Of a stretch of DNA of 33,646 nucleotides, positions 1-9,900 are shown piece after piece (position 1 is the first letter of the stretch; the number at the start of each line of letters is the position of its first letter). A model generated the notes under the pieces. That model worked only from the letters and a program-made list of their open reading frames with translations. It made no database searches and was not told where the DNA came from. The DNA is from Ministeria vibrans ATCC 50519 (Eukaryota; Opisthokonta; Filasterea). The translations under genes and the position numbers were made by a program. The stretch is from assembly GCA_943704425.1 (NCBI GenBank), contig CALSCP010002825.1:9327-42972 (forward strand), given 5' to 3'.

Positions 1-711
1 TGACCAGACTCCCGAACGACCTTGCCCTGATGCACATGGCCCGACATCGCACGCCACAGTCGATCACGTTGCACGTCCTTCAACAGTCGTTTTGCATTAT
101 GATCCTGCAAATCTAGACCGGCAGTAGCACCAGCCCTATCAACAGGCACCTGATTGGCCGCTCCGGCATCCGCGCGCTCCACTCGACGGCCCCGGCCATC
201 GCAACCCAAGCGAATGCACACGCCACTGATTGGCGTCGACCCCAGTAACGCACACCAGTCCCAACGCATCGCCAGCTCTGCCAAATACTCATTGTTCCCT
301 TCCATATTGCCACGCAAACGCTCAAGACCACCGCGAGCAATCCCATCAGCACGCTCATTCCACTCCTCCTCACGCGTCCGAACACGATCCGTCACATGTG
401 CCTTAACGTGCAAAACCTCCGTCTTGGCGTGAAACTCTTCGCCCACCAACAAAACGTCACAGAGCAGACCCAGAGCCATCGGAGAGCACGACCGTGACAA
501 CAGCCGCCGCACACGTCGCGACGACCAAAGAGCCACACGCTCATCCATTGGCTGCAGCAGCCGTACCACTCCATCACGACGCATCTGCCCCATCTCATCA
601 ACCGCCTTGCATAATTCGTTCACCGTGTCCCGAGCAGCGACATTGTCGGTCCAGATGCGCACGCTACAGTCTCGCCACAGCCCACAGCGCCATTACAATG
701 GCCACCACTTC
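1..711 (-). mobile_element. Retrotransposon fragment with a degraded RNase H domain, 5'-truncated at telomeric repeats
   Basis: One minus-strand frame is open from about 692 to the window edge. It reads IWTDNVAARDTVN (Asp codon 647-645), then VKAH (His codon 398-396), then WNERADGIARGG (Asp codon 347-345). This is the Asp, His, Asp order of retroelement RNase H. The conserved Glu helix (EVVAIVMALWAVARL) lies in another frame at 711-667, followed by a stop at 666-664, so a frameshift separates it from the TDN strand. The first catalytic Asp is missing because the coding sequence starts at the telomeric tract. About 115 further residues follow RNase H, without a domain I recognise, and the element continues off the left edge. 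Reverse transcriptase is not in the window, so non-LTR, DIRS-like and LTR types cannot be separated; 5' truncation at a target repeat favours non-LTR. It is a dead copy. Confidence 0.72.
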
Positions 712-713
712 AA

Positions 714-737
714 CCCTAACCGTAACCCTAACCGAGA
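714..737 (+). repeat. Interstitial telomeric repeat tract (CCCTAA type, one variant unit)
   Basis: The plus strand has three CCTAACC-like units, with one CCGTAACC variant. The C-rich strand reads 5' to 3' left to right, the orientation expected if the chromosome end lies to the left. The tract abuts the truncated RNase H fragment directly. TTAGGG telomeres are common in opisthokonts and other protists, so this fits but does not identify the host. Confidence 0.75.
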
Positions 738-1080
738 CATGAACTTTACGATTGTATTCAGACGTATAACACATACTCAAGCAGCTTATGAGGCCCACTC
801 AGGACACATCGCGCCCTCTCCTCTCTAACTTTCTACTCCCATTTCTCTCTCACTCTTACAAGAGGGTCTACAAGTCAAGACAAACATATTTCTCTCATTC
901 CACCGCAACGCCAGTCTACTCATGACAGCCAACACCACACCTCATCTCCCAAGGTGAGAACAACACGCAAGCCACAAACATAACCATCGCTGTAAGCTCA
1001 CATTCACACGACAGCATAACACCAATGTCAGCAGAGCACAACAAACGCCAAAGTCGCAGCCACACACACTCACGTTACGT
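738..1080. other. Block between two telomeric tracts, G-poor on the plus strand
   Basis: No convincing gene is seen. The plus strand is rich in A and C and poor in G, and the open frames are short. It is bounded on both sides by telomeric repeat fragments (714-737 and 1081-1094). It could be the untranslated end of another subtelomeric element on the minus strand, but no motif proves that. Confidence 0.4.
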
Positions 1081-1094
1081 CTAACCCTAACCCC
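1081..1094 (+). repeat. Second short interstitial telomeric tract
   Basis: The bases read CTAACCCTAACCCC, about two telomeric units in the same orientation as the tract at 714-737. It marks the inner edge of the subtelomeric block; coding-like sequence begins immediately after it. Confidence 0.6.
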
Positions 1095-1780
1095 AGTGCA
1101 AGTACAGCAAACCTGGTGCCGCAACAGCCCTGGATGTGGAATCCATTGCGCACTTTCTTGCGCTCATCCACACGGATAAAAAGACGAGGGGATTGGCGGC
1201 GCTTCTGGCCAAGAGATGATCAGTGGTGATGTTTGTTGCGAACCGCAAGGTCCGTAGGCCAAGTACGAGACGAGCGGGCGCAGAGAAGGACGCAGCGTTG
1301 AAGGAGGTGGCGAGACGGGCGATGAAAGGAGAAAGGGGACAAGAGGACGACAACACTGTCATCGTGACTGCATGTGAGTTCCAAGAGTAAATCGCAAGGA
1401 AGATCGAGAAGATGGTAATGCACGTCGTAGGGTGACCAAGCGAGAGCTTAATTTCTTTCCTTTTTATTGTCTGTGTAAGGCACCCAACGAGACGGTGAAA
1501 TCGAGTGCGCTCAAGAGCATGGCGTACCTCGCTGTGATGGGCGCAAGTGATGTCCAGACGTGGTTTTGGACCTGTGCTAAGTCGGTGAGTTTGTTGAAAA
1601 TCGCCCAACGCCCAGAGTGTCCAGGCCGTCTGGCTGTTTGTCTGTCCGGCTGGCCCTGCTCTCGCATAGCAGATTTCGATTTGCAACCCCAGTTTCGCGT
1701 TCAACTCCAAGTTCTCACAGTCAGCTGTCTTCTGAAACGCAACCACACAAATAACAATAACCAAAACTTTTAACTTTACG
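1095..1780 (+). pseudogene. Unrecognised, probably broken coding sequence
   Basis: A plus-strand frame starts right after the telomeric tract (CKYSKPGAATALDVESIAHF...), is stopped by TGA at about 1217, continues in the same frame (VVMFVANRKVRRPSTRRAG...) and stops again near 1388. A later frame from 1432 to 1773 holds a coding-like piece (ALKSMAYLAVMGASDVQTWF). Codon texture looks protein-like, but I recognise no family and no splice scheme joins the pieces convincingly. A gene remnant is the simplest reading; a live gene with unusual introns is not excluded. The 225-residue minus-strand frame across the same DNA has no recognisable content. Confidence 0.3.
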
Positions 1781-1856
1781 AGAGATGCTCACTGAATGTT
1801 CACTGCATAATATATATTTTTGAAGGGCCTTCAGAGGAGAATCAATACTCAATATA

Positions 1857-3101
1857 TTACTGTCGCAACCCTCGTCGTCGTCGTTGTTGTTGAGCTTCTG
1901 TGTACGCAGCTGCCCCAACAGCTATAATGCCAACCGCGAGACCAATCGCTCCCCAAACGCTGACTACGAAACAAAAAAACAACAGACAATGAGAGAGTGT
2001 GAATTCAAACTGATCTCTCAGAGAGGCGTGATGTGTGTGTATGTATAGTTGTGTGTCTGTTTACTACTCATACCTCCTCCTCCTCTTCCTTCTTGTCGTC
2101 GTTGCATTGCAAGAGCTTCTTCGTCTGAGAGAATTTTGTTTTACAACGAATACTATATTAATCGTTCAATTTTCTCGTACGACCTTCTTCAAATTCCAGA
2201 TGATCGTCGGGGATAATCCTGAGATAATCATCGCGAATGAGCGTCATAAGAGCAACAAATCGCGGCCCACAACGCGCAGATTCGTAGATATTCCAACGAC
2301 CCAGAGGGGAAGGAATGAGCACGACTGGACGCTCACCAGTAGCACCCATACCCCACGTCACACAGAGATTGCGAGGTGAGCATAGGTGCTCGACGGTCTT
2401 TTCCAGCAGGTCCCATTGATTGCAGTCACCCAATGTGAGAGCGACATGAAGGGTCACGAGTTCAAGAAAAATTGAGCGAGGTCGAGATCCAAACGGCAGT
2501 TCGCGAACACGCGACTTGAGCAGCCGAATGACACTTTTGCAGTGACTGCGACGTCTTTCAGGCAACTGATCCATGCGTTTGATAATGTCCACTTGAAACG
2601 GAGACGACGCGACCATTCGATACCTGAGGTTGGGAATGGAAACAAACAATCAACTCCGGTTTGGGTTTTTCTCGCTTACTCTTTCGGCAAGCGCTCAGGG
2701 TCATCCATTGCCTCTTGGCAGGTCGGCAAAATATCCATGGGCACATCGTTGATGGTGCATTGAACCGCATACGATGTGATGTTGTCCACGGAGTTGGGGA
2801 CGGCGCGCAAGAGGGCATTACTGATGTGTTGAAGAACTCGCGGAATCCATTCGCGAATTCTGGCTGCAGAGATGCCCGCGAGCTGGACCACGATGTCCAC
2901 GTCGGAATCGACAGTGTCCGTGCCCTTTGCAGTCGAGCCGGCGCGTCTTACCTGCGCAACGCGGAAGGGAAACGCACCGCCTCGAAGGAGTTCTGAAACG
3001 GAGTCAACGGCGCAATTTTGGCGTTCTCGCTCGCGACGTGGTATCATGACATTCTCTGTCAAGTGCTGGTGTATTGCATTGCGGGTGTCACGGTCGACCA
3101 T
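1857..3101 (-). CDS. OAS/CD-NTase-like nucleotidyltransferase with a C-terminal membrane anchor
   Basis: Four exons: 3101-2680, 2623-2184, 2124-2074 and 1963-1857; 339 residues; all junctions keep phase. The start is the first ATG of the frame, and the acidic/basic N-terminal helix follows. The active site is visible: AGSTAKGT (G55, S56), SDVDIVV (D67 and D69) and VPMDILP (third acidic residue D123). This is the order of the OAS/cGAS branch of the polymerase-beta fold. Exon 2 resembles the OAS C-terminal region, with a helix before PRSIFLELVTLHVAL and then RPVVLIPSP. Residues 307-325 (VWGAIGLAVGIIAVGAAAY) form one hydrophobic segment followed by QQQRRRRGLRQ at the very end, typical of a tail anchor. 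OAS makes 2'-5' oligoadenylate and cGAS makes cyclic dinucleotides on sensing nucleic acid; the product here cannot be read from sequence. Exons 3 and 4 rest on splice signals and phase; the donor of intron 2 (GTCGTA) is weak. Confidence 0.82.
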
Positions 3102-3321
3102 AATAATAATTGTTGAGAAACTTGAGATTTGAAACAAGAGTGTACTAAACCAAACAATCCGCAACTAAGTAGTTTATTGACTTAGTTCGCTTCGTTCCAA
3201 TGTGAGTGCAGTCACAGACCACCAGCCCACAATCCGCAGATCCCGATTTGCAAGTTAATTCGTCTTTGTTTCTCCAACTGCAGCGATCGAAATTGATGAA
3301 TAATATACATTGCATGAATGT

Positions 3322-4652
3322 TTAGCAATTGAGTTTCTCGACTGCGTCATGGAGGCGTTGAGGGTACGACACGCGCGCATTGAGGATGTGCGCATAGCCC
3401 TTCTCGGCACACGCCTCGACACGATCGATGTCATTGGCAAGGTCACGCACCAGTGCGAGCAGACCGGTAAAATCGTCTCGTGGTACAAAATGGACGCCGG
3501 CTTCCCGTGCGTACAGCTCGTCGAGTCCCGGATCAAGAGAGTGTTCGCTGACAACACACTTGCCCTTGGCGTGTGCTCCGTCAATGCGATGCGTCTCCAG
3601 GCCTGCAGTAGGGTAGTAGTGGACATTGACAATGACGCGCGCTCGATTGATGCAGTCAACCTGTGTGTCAGGCGTCAACTGATTCATGATGACTCGCATT
3701 TCGCTCTAGGTGAGAAACAAAATAATTATGAAGACATCGTAATATTGCACAAAATAAACACACAAAAACAGACTTTCTCTCTTCCTCTTCGTCTTCCTCT
3801 TACTGCGTAAAAGAGGTCAATCATCTTTTTCCGGCGGTCGTTCATGTAGCCATAGAAGCAGGCGTGCAGAAAGTCATCTTTTCGTTCCTCGGGATACTTG
3901 GGTCGCAACTTGGAGAGTGTCGTTGTGGCTGGGCTGTCTGGCCGCCCAAAGTCGGACCAGACCATTTGATTGTACATGGGCACAAGCGAACCGTCTGCGC
4001 CAAAGCGCGTCTTCCACTGCTGCAGATGCATCTGAGAAAAATCCCAGATGGCACATTTGCGGGCGGTTCGCATTGCAGCTGTGCGAACTGGCGTGTCAAC
4101 ATGCTGCTCAAGCTGGTAGATGATCATCTTCTCGGGTGGACCCGACGCACGGATGTTGCCCATGAGAAAGATCGAGTAGCCACTCAGCTTGTCGCGGTTG
4201 GTGAGACGCGCCAGTTGAGCAAGGAGGCCGTGGACGGACGGGTCGAAGAGACCGTCGCCGGGCGCACGAATCACCTGGCACGGATTGGCCCATTCAGTGC
4301 CAACCGGGATGGGAATGGTGTCGGCACCCGTGTCGAGGCTGGCTGCTGCCGGGCTGCTGGCTGCCACCGCCATGGCTGGGCTCGTCGCCATCGCAGTCAA
4401 AGAAGGCGTTGGCATCAGCATGCGATTATGATCGTCGCTCGCGTCGTCCACTGTCGTGCCCGTGTCATCCTCTGCGGCCACAACAACTTCAACGGGATCG
4501 GTGGTCGTTCCAGAGCGCTGGAAGGAGACGAGGCCCGGCCGAAGAAGCGCCACGGAACCAAGGCAAACGAACACTGTCAAAACAATGCCCCCTGCCAACA
4601 CAACGCTTTTCAGCGACCGTCCGGGCGCCGACGTTTGTGTATGAGACACCAT
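3322..4652 (-). CDS. Type II membrane glycosyltransferase-like protein
   Basis: Two exons: 4652-3804 and 3705-3322; 410 residues, with a phase 0 junction (GTAAGA donor, CCTAG acceptor). A short cytoplasmic N-terminus is followed by a signal anchor at about residues 16-40. A Thr/Ala-rich stem runs to about 100, then comes a lumenal domain. The end of exon 1 has an HACFYGYMNDRRKKMIDLFYA element. Exon 2 has the C-terminal half of a Rossmann-type glycosyltransferase: INRARVIVNVHYYPTAGLE, THRIDGAHAKGKCVVSEHS, then FVPRDDF. The Glu followed by His-Arg is the nucleotide-sugar end of GT-B enzymes of the GT1/GT4 kind. Topology suggests the Golgi or ER, adding a sugar to a secreted substrate; donor and acceptor are unknown. 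It lies upstream of the nucleotidyltransferase on the same strand, 220 bp apart. It is divergent from the EEP gene, with only 136 bp between start codons. Confidence 0.75.
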
Positions 4653-4788
4653 CTCCCACACCTATTTACAGCGAGTAGCAAAATCAGTCCCAATTAAGAA
4701 AAACAAACTGTGTAAAACTGAACTGAAAATAGTCTGAAATATTTTAATCTTAGTCAAATCTCTGATCCTCTCCTACTTTTCAATTTTG

Positions 4789-6110
4789 ATGAAGTACGTT
4801 CTACTTGCTGTGGTGGCGGCCTTCGTCAGTGCTGCGTCGGCTGCGGCCCCCGAATGCCCTGAGGCTCCCCAAACGCCCGGCGATCGACGTCCCGACAAAA
4901 ATCGCCTGCGCGTTGTGGTAAGTGACCCGCCACTCTTGTACACTTACCTTCACTCTCTCTCTCTCTCGTACATTCGCTCCTACCGCTCTTCTTCTTCTTC
5001 TTCTGCATTTTTGTATTATTTTTTTTTATTTAAAAAACGTTTCCATGTCATCTGCTGATAACAACACTCTTCCCCTTCACAGACGTACAACACCGAATGG
5101 CTGTTTCTCGACGAGTCCCACATGCCCAACGCAACCGTGTCGAAGCCTTACAACACCAACTGCCCTGGCACGGGCTGCACGTGGCCCGACGAGGCGGCTG
5201 CGGAGGTGCATTTGAAGAAGACCGCCGAAGTGATTCATTCGCTTGACGCCGACATTTTGACTCTCGAGGAGGTCGAAGACTGCTTTGTGCTGCAGCACCT
5301 GGCCGAGGAGGTGAACAAGTTGTTCCCCGAGGCACATCACTACCGGCCGTACCTCAAGCGCGGCACGGACACGGCAACGGGTCAGAACGCAGCCCTGCTC
5401 ACTCGAGTCGACCCTGACGTGGACTTGGAGCGCACGGCGGATCGCGCAACCTACCCCATTCACGGCTCTGAGTGTGGTTACAATGGCACCGGCACCTACG
5501 GCGTCAGCAAGCACTACTATACGCACTTTACCATCAATGGTGCTCGTGTCGGCCTTATTGGTGCACACTTTCTCGCCTTCCCCCTTCAAAAGGTGATCTC
5601 TTTATTCGCATTTGCACTCTCTTTTTATTCCGTCCCCCCCTCACTGACTTGTCATCGCAGGACCGGTGTTCAAAGCGCGAGGCACAGGCCACAGTGCTCC
5701 GTCAAATCCTGGAAAAGACACTGTCGTCGCAGGTGGACGAGGTGATCATGACAGGCGACCTGAACGACTACTCTGACCTAGTGCTGGATGAGGCCGGCAG
5801 TGTGCCCGTAAGCAAGGTCTTGAAGACTTTGCGGGTGGGCAACGGCACGTCGGAGGGCAAGTGGGCGCTGACCAACGTTGCTGAGTTGATCAAGGACCAG
5901 AGCGTGCGCTACTCGGCCTGGTACGACTTTTACAAGGACTGCCAAGACGACGGCGGCAAGGACCACACGACCATCGACCACATGCTCGTCTCGCGCGGCC
6001 TCCACGCTCGCCTCAAGCAGGCCCGCTACATCCACTCTTACGAGGTTGGCTGCGAAAGCGACTACTCCGACCACTGGCCTGTCGTCGCCGACTTTGACTT
6101 CTCACAATAA
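4789..6110 (+). CDS. Secreted endonuclease/exonuclease/phosphatase (DNase I fold) family protein
   Basis: Three exons: 4789-4917, 5083-5592 and 5661-6110; 362 residues; both junctions are phase 0. A signal peptide covers about residues 1-20 (MKYVLLAVVAAFVSAASAAA). The EEP metal-site motifs follow in order: LRVVTYNTEWLF (Asn), DADILTLEEVED (Glu), VIMTGDLND (Asp, Asn), DHTTIDHMLV and a C-terminal SDHWPV (Asp-His). All catalytic positions of the fold are present, so it should be active outside the cell or in a lysosome-like compartment. The family cleaves phosphodiesters in nucleic acids or phospholipids and the substrate is not decidable here. A PYNTNCPGTGCTWPD insert with two Cys follows the first motif and suggests a disulfide. 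An AATAAA lies 4 bases after the stop. Confidence 0.88.
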
Positions 6111-6114
6111 GCAA

Positions 6115-6120
6115 AATAAA
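6115..6120 (+). promoter_or_regulatory. Polyadenylation signal AATAAA of the EEP gene
   Basis: A canonical AATAAA hexamer starts 4 bases after the stop codon at 6108-6110. A very short 3' UTR fits the compact layout. Confidence 0.55.
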
Positions 6121-6411
6121 TATTAAACAAAAATAGTAGTATTTCAATTATTCTTTTTGGCAGAGCCTTATGTTCCTCCCAGGATAGCCTATTGCGTCGC
6201 TTGTTTGGCGATCGGCCAACCTGCCTCCGCTGCTTCTGTATAGCTTAGAAAGTGGTTCTGAGTTCGTTCTGAGCTTCTGGGATTCATTATGATATTGGGC
6301 TTGCTATTTTTTTTTTTTGCTAACAACCACGTCAATCCGACTACTACAACAGCCCACCATCTCCACCATTTGCATAATAATAATTGTCCGTGTATTGTAC
6401 AGAGGAGCTAC
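6121..6411. other. Convergent 3' intergenic region
   Basis: This lies between the EEP gene (+) and the small unknown gene (-). It contains a T run at about 6307-6318. No gene or RNA structure is evident. Confidence 0.4.
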
Positions 6412-6552
6412 TCACTCGTGCGCGCCCTTGCCCTTGCCGCCACCCGTGCGTGCCCCGACGGTCTCAAAGTACGCCTTGCGGTTCTTCTTTCGCGCCTGCT
6501 CCCGTCGCACCTCCACCTCTGCCAGCTTCTTCTTGTGCTTCTCGTGAGACTA

Positions 6553-6605
<53 letters not shown>

Positions 6606-6834
6606 ACATTCACTCTTTTGGGCGTTCACACACGTCCAATTCGACTACCTTTACTCTCGACGTGGCCTTCAGCAGATACAACGGAGACCCCTCGGTGTTG
6701 GTCACGTCGACGGTGACGCCGCTCTTCACTCCTTTGGACTTCCATTCGATTTGGTCCGAGTCACAAAACTCGAGCAGTTCCGTCACCAACGCGTCGCGCT
6801 TCTCCTCCCAATTCGTACCATCTGCCTCGAACAT
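6412..6834 (-). CDS. Small basic-tailed protein of unknown function
   Basis: Two exons: 6834-6649 and 6549-6412; 107 residues; phase 0 junction (AAG then GTAGTC donor; TTTGTAG acceptor after a long GT/T tract). The N-terminal half is compact and acidic (MFEADGTNWEEKRDALVTEL, then a short beta-like stretch SGVTVDVTNTEGSPLYLLKA). The C-terminal half is a charged helix (HEKHKKKLAEVEVRREQARK) ending in a Gly/Lys tail GGGKGKGAHE. No signal peptide, membrane segment or family that I recognise. The splice join is supported by continued charge pattern and phase. The start lies 133 bp from the RTK start, back to back, so both may share one promoter region. Confidence 0.6.
6554..6605 (+). repeat. (CA)n followed by poly(A) microsatellite in an intron
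   Basis: About 28 bases of CA dinucleotide run into about 23 A bases. On the sense (minus) strand this is a T run then (TG)n just before the 3' splice site of the small gene, so it serves as the polypyrimidine-type tract. Confidence 0.9.
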
Positions 6835-6967
6835 CAGACTTCAGAGTGGTGCGCAAGAAATAGAAATGTTTAATGTACCGTGATTTGATTTCAGATTTAT
6901 CCGTGAACCGTCTCGTTTTGATCCATTTGATCGGATCAACTAAACTTATTCCATTTGTTTGTTTTCC

Positions 6968-9900
6968 ATGCGCCTATTGGGGCTTCTCTTCCTCGCAGCC
7001 GTCTGCTGCACCCTTTCGGACGCCTGCAATTGCCTAAATGGAGGCACATGCTCAGGGAATGTGGAACGTAAGTCTTTTTTTTTTTTTCGTTTTGCGGTTA
7101 TGTTTTGAAACCGCAATCTCGCGAGAAAACACTCGTCGCTCCCCTCTCGCACTCGCTCTTGGTGGCCGCTGCGTTGCCATTGATTTTACATGCCCACCCG
7201 TGCCACTCGTCTGTCCACTCACCTACCGCAAGTGCCATCAAAGAAAAAAAAAGGAAACAGAGTCCTTCTGGCGTCGATGACATCTCTTGTTGGCCCTACT
7301 ACCTACACTGTGTTCCTCCTGTGCCCCCCCCGCCCCTCCACACCTCTATGCGATCCCTTCTCACGCGGTTTTTTGCTTCTGTTGTGTCTCTTCGCAAATC
7401 ACACCGCAGAAAAAGTCGTGTGGATCTTCAATGCCGGCACACCCAGCAGCAACTGCGTCGACCAGGACCCCGACGAGGCTGGCATCGGTCTCATGAATGA
7501 GTGCATAAAAAACGCCGGAGTCAGCACGGTTGGTTCGTTTAGTTTTGCACCGCAGGGCACAAGTTGGAGGCAAACGTACCATGGCAGCAGCGACTGCTCC
7601 GGCACTCTGACAGACTTCAGCACTCAAATCACGCAAGCCACGCTCGCGCAATGCGTTCCTTTCAGCTTCAGCCCTCGCTACTTTGGCATCATCAGCTTGG
7701 GCGGCACCTGCTCCTGCGCACCAGGCTACACGGGGAGCCTGTGCAACGTCCAGATGTGCGACTCCAACACGTGCCTCTACGGCGGCTCGTGCACCGAGCA
7801 AGTCTTCGTCGCTGGCACCTCTGTGGACGCGTACGACGTTGTACACACCCAGTTGCAACTGAGAAAACCCACGTCGGGCGATCTCCTCGTCAACCGCTAC
7901 GAACTTGGCGACTACACTCTCGTGTCCGACTCTCTCAACCTCAATGTCATGGTGAATCCGTCGACGGGCCAGCTGCGTGTCATCACCAACGAAATCTCAA
8001 ACGGCTCTGCTGTCGTCTCACACTTTCCCCTCTACGACACTCTCGATCCCGCCTACACCTCGTCTGCCGACACGCTTTTGGGCGTCTCCAGCGCAACAGT
8101 AGCACCCACCCTTGCCCCCATCTGTGCCTGTGCACCAGGCTTCTCGGGACCTCGCTGTGCCACCGCCGACTGCTCTATTGCCACATGTAAAAGTGGCGGG
8201 ACGTGTGTTGGTACAAAATGCATGTGTCCCGTAGGCACATCTGGTGATCTTTGTGACATGCCAGTTATGCCTCTCGTGCCCACCCTCGCCGACACACTCA
8301 CCCTCAGCGGCAACCTCTCCCTCGTTATTGGCCTCACCGCCGTCGACAGCGACTGGCCCACACAACGCTTTACCATTGAATTCTGGATGCGCTCCACCGA
8401 CACCGAAGCGGCCGTCGTCTCCTACATGGAAGCAGGTGTACCCACGACGACCAATGTAATTCGTGTCCTGATTGGCGCCAATGGTGTACCCGAAGTCCAA
8501 GTGGGCACGACCGAAGTGACTTTTGACGCATCAGCGACAACCGTTGTCAACACGGGCTCCTGGACGCACGTTGCCATTACCTGGGTCAGCTCATCCGGCA
8601 CCGTCAACCTCTACATCAACGGTACATTCGTGGGCACTGGACAGACAGGGGCAACCACAACATACACTATCCCTCCCGGTGGCCCCCTCACCATTGGTCA
8701 AGAGCAAGACTTTCCCTTGGATCCTGCCATTAATGTAGGCACCCTTGACGCGTTACAGTCGTACGCCGGCGATCTTGCGGAACTGCGCGTGTGGAGCACC
8801 GAACGCACTCTCAATGAGATTCGCTGCAGCATGAACTTGCGCTTGAGTACCTCGCAGACTCTGCTCCCGATAACCCTCTCGGCATACTGGCCACTGAGTG
8901 GCTCTCTGGACGCGCCCCTTGGTAACTTTAAACCACCACTGCAGCCTATTGTTGAGGATACTGCACCTGTCTACGCCAAGACACTCGGTCTCATCTCCCC
9001 TTCCAGTCTTCATGTACCAACCACAGTTTATGCGACCCAGTGCGCCATGCTGATCAATGCACTCAACCTGCCCCAGAACTACACGAGTCCCTGTTCGGAC
9101 GCGGTGCAGTCTGGGAACTCGCTTGGGTGCCACTCGCTCGCCGAGTGCCAACCTCTTGGCACAGCAGCATTCACGTGTGCCTGTCCATCCCCCAACACGA
9201 TTGGCGATGGTTTCTCTTGCGTCGTCGACCCGTGCGGGTCGAGTCCCTGTGCCAACGGTGGTACCTGTGCAGTCCTCAACGGTCTCTCGTTTCAGTGCTC
9301 CTGTCCAAGTGCGTGGCAGGGGACCACGTGCGCCGAGGCGACCGTCCTCGTCAGCAACGTCGCGCAGTCCCTCGTTGCCACCGGTTGCAACGACTCGTTT
9401 CCCTATCGAACCTCCCTTTCAACCTGGCCCTCCACATCCATGACCCTCTCCTTCTGGGTGCGCACCGCCGTGAGTGGTGGCGAGATTCTCTCATACTCGA
9501 CATCGACCGTGAGCGACATGGTGCGCGTGGGAACAGTCGAAACATTGCTGTACCTTGCAATCAATGCGGACACTATCAGCTGCAACAATATCATGATCTC
9601 CAATATTGACATCACCGATAATCAGTGGCATCAGATTACCATCACTTGGAGATCTTCGAGTGGCAGGGTCAAGTTTTACGACAATGGGGTGTTGGGGTTT
9701 GACAGTCAGGTGAACCTGAACCAATGCAGCCTATTTTCTCCCGCCCTTTCCATTGGCGTTTCCATTCCCTCGGGTGGCTACGTCACTATTGGCGAGGAGC
9801 AAGACGGGCAAGGATTCACCAGCAGTGGGGTACAGTCGTTTGTTGGCCAACTGCAAGAAATTCGTGTGTGGGACACGATTCTTTTCGATGAAGGCGTCTC

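Noticed and set aside
1087-1764. A 225-codon minus-strand open frame beside the telomeric tract
   Set aside because: It runs from the telomeric repeat itself, has no domain-like stretch, and the opposite strand has better protein-like texture.
3102-3164. Longer N-terminus for the nucleotidyltransferase starting at 3164
   Set aside because: That start is a TTG; the first real ATG is at 3101 and the family-like helix begins there.
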